Positions 4,900 to 7,123 of a stretch of 7,123 nt of DNA are shown here, piece after piece. Both the position numbers and the translations under genes were made by a program. The notes under the pieces are model-generated. The model searched no databases. It was not told where the DNA came from and saw only the letters and a list, made by a program, of their open reading frames with translations. The first letter of the stretch is position 1. Every line of letters begins with the position of its first letter. Origin of the DNA: Comamonadaceae bacterium (GTDB taxonomy: Bacteria; Pseudomonadota; Gammaproteobacteria; Burkholderiales; Burkholderiaceae_C); assembly GCA_027490555.1 (NCBI GenBank), contig JAIXXW010000326.1:1-7123 (forward strand), given 5' to 3'.

Positions 4900-5862
4900 A
4901 TGTTGTTTGGGGATCGAAAGCCCGCTGAATGGGTGAAACAAGAGGGAAGGCCATCGACCTGGCTGGCCTGGGGACGCCGCTGGGGGGTTCTGGGCATGGC
5001 CCTGCTGTTGGCGGCTTGCACCAGTGTGCCGCCCACGCCCCCTTCGGGCACGGCCTTGCCGGGCGCCGAGCGCAAGGAGTTGCGTCTGGGCCTGGCCTTG
5101 GGCGGCGGCGCTGCCCGTGGGTTTGCGCACGTGGGCGTGATCCAGGTGCTGGAAGAGGCGGGTTTGAAGCCGGGCTATGTGGTGGGCACTTCGGCAGGGA
5201 GTCTGGTCGCCGCGCTGTACGCCAGCGGCAAAACGCCGGCCGAGTTGGTGCGCGTGGCCGAGACCATGCAAGAGGCCGACATCACCGACTGGATGCTGCC
5301 GATCTTGAACCGAGGGGCCCTGCGTGGCGAGGCGCTGGCCCGGTACGTCAACACCCAGGTGGGCGGGCGTCCACTCGAGCAGATGAAAATACCACTGGGC
5401 ATTGTGGCCACCGATTTGGGCAATGGCGAGGCCATCACCTTCCGGCGAGGCAACACCGGCGCTGCGGTCCGGGCCTCGAGCGCGGTTCCTGGCGTGTTTC
5501 AGCCGGTTCGCATCGCCGAGCGCGAGTACGTCGATGGCGGTTTGGTGGCGCCGGTGCCGGTGCGGCAAACGCGGGACATGGGCGCCAATTTCGTGATCGC
5601 GGTCGACATCTCCAGCGACCCTGAAGGCAATCCATCGGGCGATACCTTCCAGATCCTGATGCAGACTTTTGCCATCATGGGCAAAAGCATCAACCAGCTG
5701 GCGCTCAAGGAGGCCGATTGGGTGATTCGCCCTGCATTGTCCGGGGTGCGCAGTGCCGACTTCGGCGCCCGGCAGCGGTCCATCGAGGCCGGTCGGGCGG
5801 CCATGAAGGAAGCCTTGCCGGCTTTGAAAGCCCGTTTGGCCGCCTTTGAAGCAGGACGTTGA
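4900..5862 (+). CDS. Patatin-like phospholipase family lipoprotein (RssA/NTE-like)
   Basis: This is a predicted serine lipid acyl hydrolase of 320 residues anchored to the cell envelope. A lipobox LLAAC puts the lipidated cysteine at Cys40 (5017-5019); Thr follows it, so sorting to the outer membrane is likely. The catalytic domain starts near residue 60 with the glycine-rich oxyanion motif LGGGAARGFAHVG (67-79), then GTSAG with nucleophile Ser98, and DGG with catalytic Asp212, making a complete Ser-Asp dyad. EYVDGGLVAPVPV and the spacing resemble bacterial RssA-type proteins. ATG 4900 has GAGGA at 4891-4895, a rather close 4 nt away. With this start the region before the hydrophobic core is unusually long (about 28 residues, with Arg26-Arg27 just before the core); GTG 4933 would shorten it but lacks a better ribosome site. 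The substrate is unknown. It is divergent from the iron-binding-protein gene. Confidence 0.92.
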   Translation: MLFGDRKPAEWVKQEGRPSTWLAWGRRWGVLGMALLLAACTSVPPTPPSGTALPGAERKELRLGLALGGGAARGFAHVGVIQVLEEAGLKPGYVVGTSAGSLVAALYASGKTPAELVRVAETMQEADITDWMLPILNRGALRGEALARYVNTQVGGRPLEQMKIPLGIVATDLGNGEAITFRRGNTGAAVRASSAVPGVFQPVRIAEREYVDGGLVAPVPVRQTRDMGANFVIAVDISSDPEGNPSGDTFQILMQTFAIMGKSINQLALKEADWVIRPALSGVRSADFGARQRSIEAGRAAMKEALPALKARLAAFEAGR

Positions 5863-5868
5863 GCCCCG

Positions 5869-5897
5869 AAAAAAAGGGCTGATCTTGCGATCAGCCC
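5869..5897 (-). terminator. Rho-independent terminator of the phasin gene
   Basis: GGGCTGATC (5876-5884) and GATCAGCCC (5889-5897) form a perfect 9-bp stem with a 4-nt loop. Read on the minus strand the hairpin is followed directly by seven T residues (A-run 5869-5875 on the plus strand). On the plus strand it is followed by TGGAAGG, so it terminates leftward transcription from the phasin gene. Its T-run ends 7 nt from the patatin stop codon; the plus-strand gene has no terminator of its own that I can see. Confidence 0.85.
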
Positions 5898-5959
5898 TGG
5901 AAGGGATCCCTGTTTCCCAGACGAAATTCAAAGAGATCCGAGGAGACAACTGGACAATC

Positions 5960-5994
5960 GGTGCCGAATCCGCCAGGTCCTGCGGTTCGGCGCC
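5960..5994 (-). other. Strong stem-loop just after the phasin stop codon
   Basis: GGTGCCGAA (5960-5968) pairs with TTCGGCGCC (5986-5994) and CCGC (5970-5973) with GCGG (5982-5985), giving 13 bp with one bulged T (5969), one G-U pair and an 8-nt loop. On the phasin transcript it begins 5 nt after the stop codon and lies about 60 nt before the terminator hairpin. It lacks a T-run, so it is more likely a stability element in the 3' untranslated region than a terminator. The remaining sequence (5898-5959) contains only the short palindrome GGGATCCC. Confidence 0.5.
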
Positions 5995-5999
5995 GGGGA

Positions 6000-6539
6000 T
6001 CACTTCTTGCGGGACGCCTTGGGGGCTGCCGACACGGTTTGCGTCACGGCGGCCAGGTTCGACTCGGCCAAGTCGGTGGCTTGCTTGACGGCTTTTTGCA
6101 CCGATTCGTAGGCGGTGTTGGCGGCGGTCATGGCACCTTTCATCATGGCCACGGCTTGCTCGGAGCCCGCCGGTGCATTTTGGGTGGCGCTGTCGACCAG
6201 GCTGGCCCACTGTTTTTGCGCAGTGCTGGCCTGGGCTTCGAAGGCCTTGCTGAACTCGCTGCCGGTGCCGGAAGCAATTTCATAGAGGTGACGGCTGTAG
6301 GCCGCTGTCTTTTCTGCCAAAGGCTGGAACATATTGGCTTGCATCGCCAGCAATTCCTGGGCGTCTTTCACGCTCAACACCGCTTGGGTCTTGTGGGCCG
6401 ACTCGTCGAGGGCGGCTTTGGCCACGCTCAGGTTCAATTCGACCATTTTTTCCACGCCTTCAAAGGCTTTGGCGGTCAGACCAAACAGGGTTTCCAGATT
6501 GGCTTTGTGCGAGGCGACGATTTGTTCGGGTGTCAGCAT
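6000..6539 (-). CDS. phaP: Phasin family protein (polyhydroxyalkanoate granule-associated)
   Basis: Phasins coat intracellular polyhydroxyalkanoate granules and control their number and size. This 179-residue protein has the features of the PhaP/Phasin_2 family: an N-terminal MLTPEQIVASHKANLETLFGL segment, an almost entirely amphipathic helical, Ala/Gln/Glu-rich body, EGVEKMVELNLSVAKAAL (27-44), and the conserved block VKDAQELLAMQANMFQPLAEK (57-77) followed by YSRHLYEIASG. A Lys/Arg/Ala-rich tail (PKASRKK) ends the protein. It has no signal peptide or membrane helix and no cysteines. The ATG (complement 6537-6539) has GGAG 6 nt upstream. A promoter, an operator-like palindrome and a terminator are all visible, so it is probably a single-gene unit. 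PhaR control is likely by analogy with other phasin genes. No PHA synthase gene lies in the window. Confidence 0.93.
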   Translation of the reverse strand: MLTPEQIVASHKANLETLFGLTAKAFEGVEKMVELNLSVAKAALDESAHKTQAVLSVKDAQELLAMQANMFQPLAEKTAAYSRHLYEIASGTGSEFSKAFEAQASTAQKQWASLVDSATQNAPAGSEQAVAMMKGAMTAANTAYESVQKAVKQATDLAESNLAAVTQTVSAAPKASRKK

Positions 6540-6606
6540 GAGGGGCTCCAGATCAGGTTGGGGTTTCAGGAAGACTGCGTCGCAAGTGGCCGGGGCCGTA
6601 CAACTT

Positions 6607-6621
6607 TGTTGCAGTGCAGCA
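6607..6621. promoter_or_regulatory. Operator-like palindrome over the phasin transcription start, possible PhaR site
   Basis: TGTTGCA-G-TGCAGCA is a 15-bp palindrome with 6 of 7 base pairs matched between arms. It lies at about +2 to +17 relative to the start predicted from the promoter at 6630-6657, where a bound repressor would block initiation or clearance. PhaR, the usual repressor of phasin genes, is reported to bind TGC-rich palindromic sites; the assignment is inference. A second small dyad, CAAC-TTT-GTTG (6601-6611), overlaps it. Confidence 0.55.
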
Positions 6622-6629
6622 TGAGGTGG

Positions 6630-6657
6630 ATTTTAGGGTTGACACGGGCTGATGCAA
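6630..6657 (-). promoter_or_regulatory. Candidate phasin promoter
   Basis: On the minus strand TAAAAT (6635-6630) matches the -10 consensus at 5 of 6 positions, and TTGCAT (6657-6652) retains the TTG of the -35, with a 16-nt spacer. Transcription would start near 6623, giving an 84-nt leader that contains the palindrome. No other -10/-35 pair in the 186-nt divergent region reads as well in this direction. Confidence 0.45.
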
Positions 6658-6698
6658 GGGGATAGGCCCAGCAGCGGCTCAGTTTAGAGAGGGTTTTC

Positions 6699-6704
6699 TA
6701 GAAT
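6699..6704 (+). promoter_or_regulatory. Candidate -10 element for the deacetylase-family gene (TAGAAT)
   Basis: TAGAAT is a 5/6 match to TATAAT and lies within the palindrome TTCTAGAA (6696-6703). It predicts a start near 6711 and a leader of only about 15 nt before ATG 6726. No good -35 hexamer is found 16-18 nt upstream. Confidence 0.3.
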
Positions 6705-6725
6705 TGGACCCCCACCATCGTTTGT

Positions 6726-7123
6726 ATGCACGCTTACTACGCCGACCATTTTGTTCTGCCCTTGCCGCAAGGCCATCGTTTTCCGATGCGCAAGTACAGC
6801 CTGCTGCGTGACCGCATCGCGCAGGCCCTGCCCGAGGTGCGGATGTGCGAGGCCCCGGCGGCCAGCGATGGCGAACTGGCGCTGGTGCACACGCCCGAAT
6901 ACATCCAGGGTGTGGCCACCGGCACCCTGGAGGGGGCTTTGCAACGCGAGATTGGTTTCCCCTGGAGCCCGGCCATGGCCGAGCGGGCCCGCCGGTCCGT
7001 GGGGGCCACCGTGGCGGCAGCCCGGGATGCACTGACCCAGGGCGTGGCGGGCAACCTGGCCGGCGGCACCCACCATGCTTATGCCCACAAAGGCGGTGGC
7101 TTTTGTGTCTTCAATGACATTGC
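6726..7123 (+). CDS. Histone deacetylase family protein, N-terminal part (3' end outside window)
   Basis: This is a member of the arginase/deacetylase-fold zinc hydrolases that includes bacterial AcuC-like and acetylpolyamine-amidohydrolase-like enzymes. The frame is open from ATG 6726 to the window end, 132 codons plus two bases. Visible are YYADHFVLPLPQGHRFPMRKY (residues 4-24), typical of the N-terminus of bacterial members; the ELALVHTPEYI segment (51-61); NLAGGTHHA (110-118) with the paired active-site histidines His116-His117; and GGGFCVFND (123-131), the loop lining the catalytic tunnel. The zinc-ligand Asp/His and the catalytic Tyr region lie beyond the window. No Shine-Dalgarno precedes the ATG. 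No in-frame start further upstream looks better. The substrate (acetyl-lysine, acetylpolyamine or another amide) cannot be told from this part. The gene is divergent from the phasin gene. Confidence 0.9.
   Translation, partial: MHAYYADHFVLPLPQGHRFPMRKYSLLRDRIAQALPEVRMCEAPAASDGELALVHTPEYIQGVATGTLEGALQREIGFPWSPAMAERARRSVGATVAAARDALTQGVAGNLAGGTHHAYAHKGGGFCVFNDI

Noticed and set aside
4821..5075. Longer iron-binding protein starting at 5075
   Set aside because: The extension would cover the Fur box, the promoter and the start of the divergent gene, and would bury a clear signal peptide inside the protein.
5862..5880. Alternative plus-strand hairpin AGCCC...GGGCT as a patatin terminator
   Set aside because: Only 5 bp with an A-rich loop, no T-run after it, and it competes with the far stronger 9-bp terminator stem read on the minus strand.
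4879..6210. 443-codon minus-strand open frame across the patatin gene and phasin 3' end
   Set aside because: It covers a complete patatin catalytic domain, a Rho-independent terminator and a phasin coding end. The translation is low-complexity Arg/Gly/His/Ala with no recognisable domain.
5961..6665. 234-codon plus-strand open frame antisense to the phasin gene
   Set aside because: The phasin frame has family motifs, a ribosome site and a terminator. The antisense product is Gly/Leu/His/Phe-rich shadow sequence and crosses the phasin promoter.
1..7123. Mobile element, CRISPR, tRNA, toxin-antitoxin or defence cassette
   Set aside because: No transposase, integrase or nuclease motif, spaced direct repeats, tRNA-like cloverleaf or small paired genes were found. 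Gene content and codon style are uniform across the window.

Overview
The window looks like ordinary chromosome from a GC-rich betaproteobacterium, most likely Burkholderiales and probably Comamonadaceae. This is an inference from codon bias and protein flavour: a PhaP-type phasin for polyhydroxyalkanoate granules, an E. coli-like AhpC/AhpF pair, a FutA/FbpA-type iron-binding protein and a patatin-like lipoprotein. I see no transposase, integrase, phage gene, CRISPR array, tRNA or rRNA.

Layout from left to right. (1) The 3' part of a cyclopropane-fatty-acyl-phospholipid synthase gene (1-732, +). (2) A small DUF423-like membrane protein (856-1278, +). (3) The peroxide-detoxification pair ahpC (1406-1972, +) and ahpF (2163-3755, +), separated by a 190-nt spacer holding three stem-loops in tandem. 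(4) A periplasmic Fe(3+)-binding protein gene (3777-4820, -) that converges on ahpF with only 21 nt between the stop codons. (5) A patatin-like phospholipase lipoprotein gene (4900-5862, +), divergent from (4) across 79 nt that contain a good Fur box. (6) A phasin gene (6000-6539, -) ending in a clear Rho-independent terminator, with a near-perfect palindrome over its predicted transcription start. (7) The 5' part of a histone-deacetylase-family gene (6726 to the window end, +), divergent from the phasin.

Together the genes cover membrane lipid modification, peroxide reduction, iron uptake and carbon-storage granules. AhpF reduces AhpC with NADH, so those two form a functional unit. Iron uptake beside peroxide defence makes physiological sense, but no gene here needs a new system to explain it. 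The parts most worth a second look are regulatory: the Fur box set inside the iron-binding-protein promoter, the phasin operator-like palindrome, the stem-loops between ahpC and ahpF, and the hairpin that spans two convergent stop codons. I did not find a convincing undescribed system.
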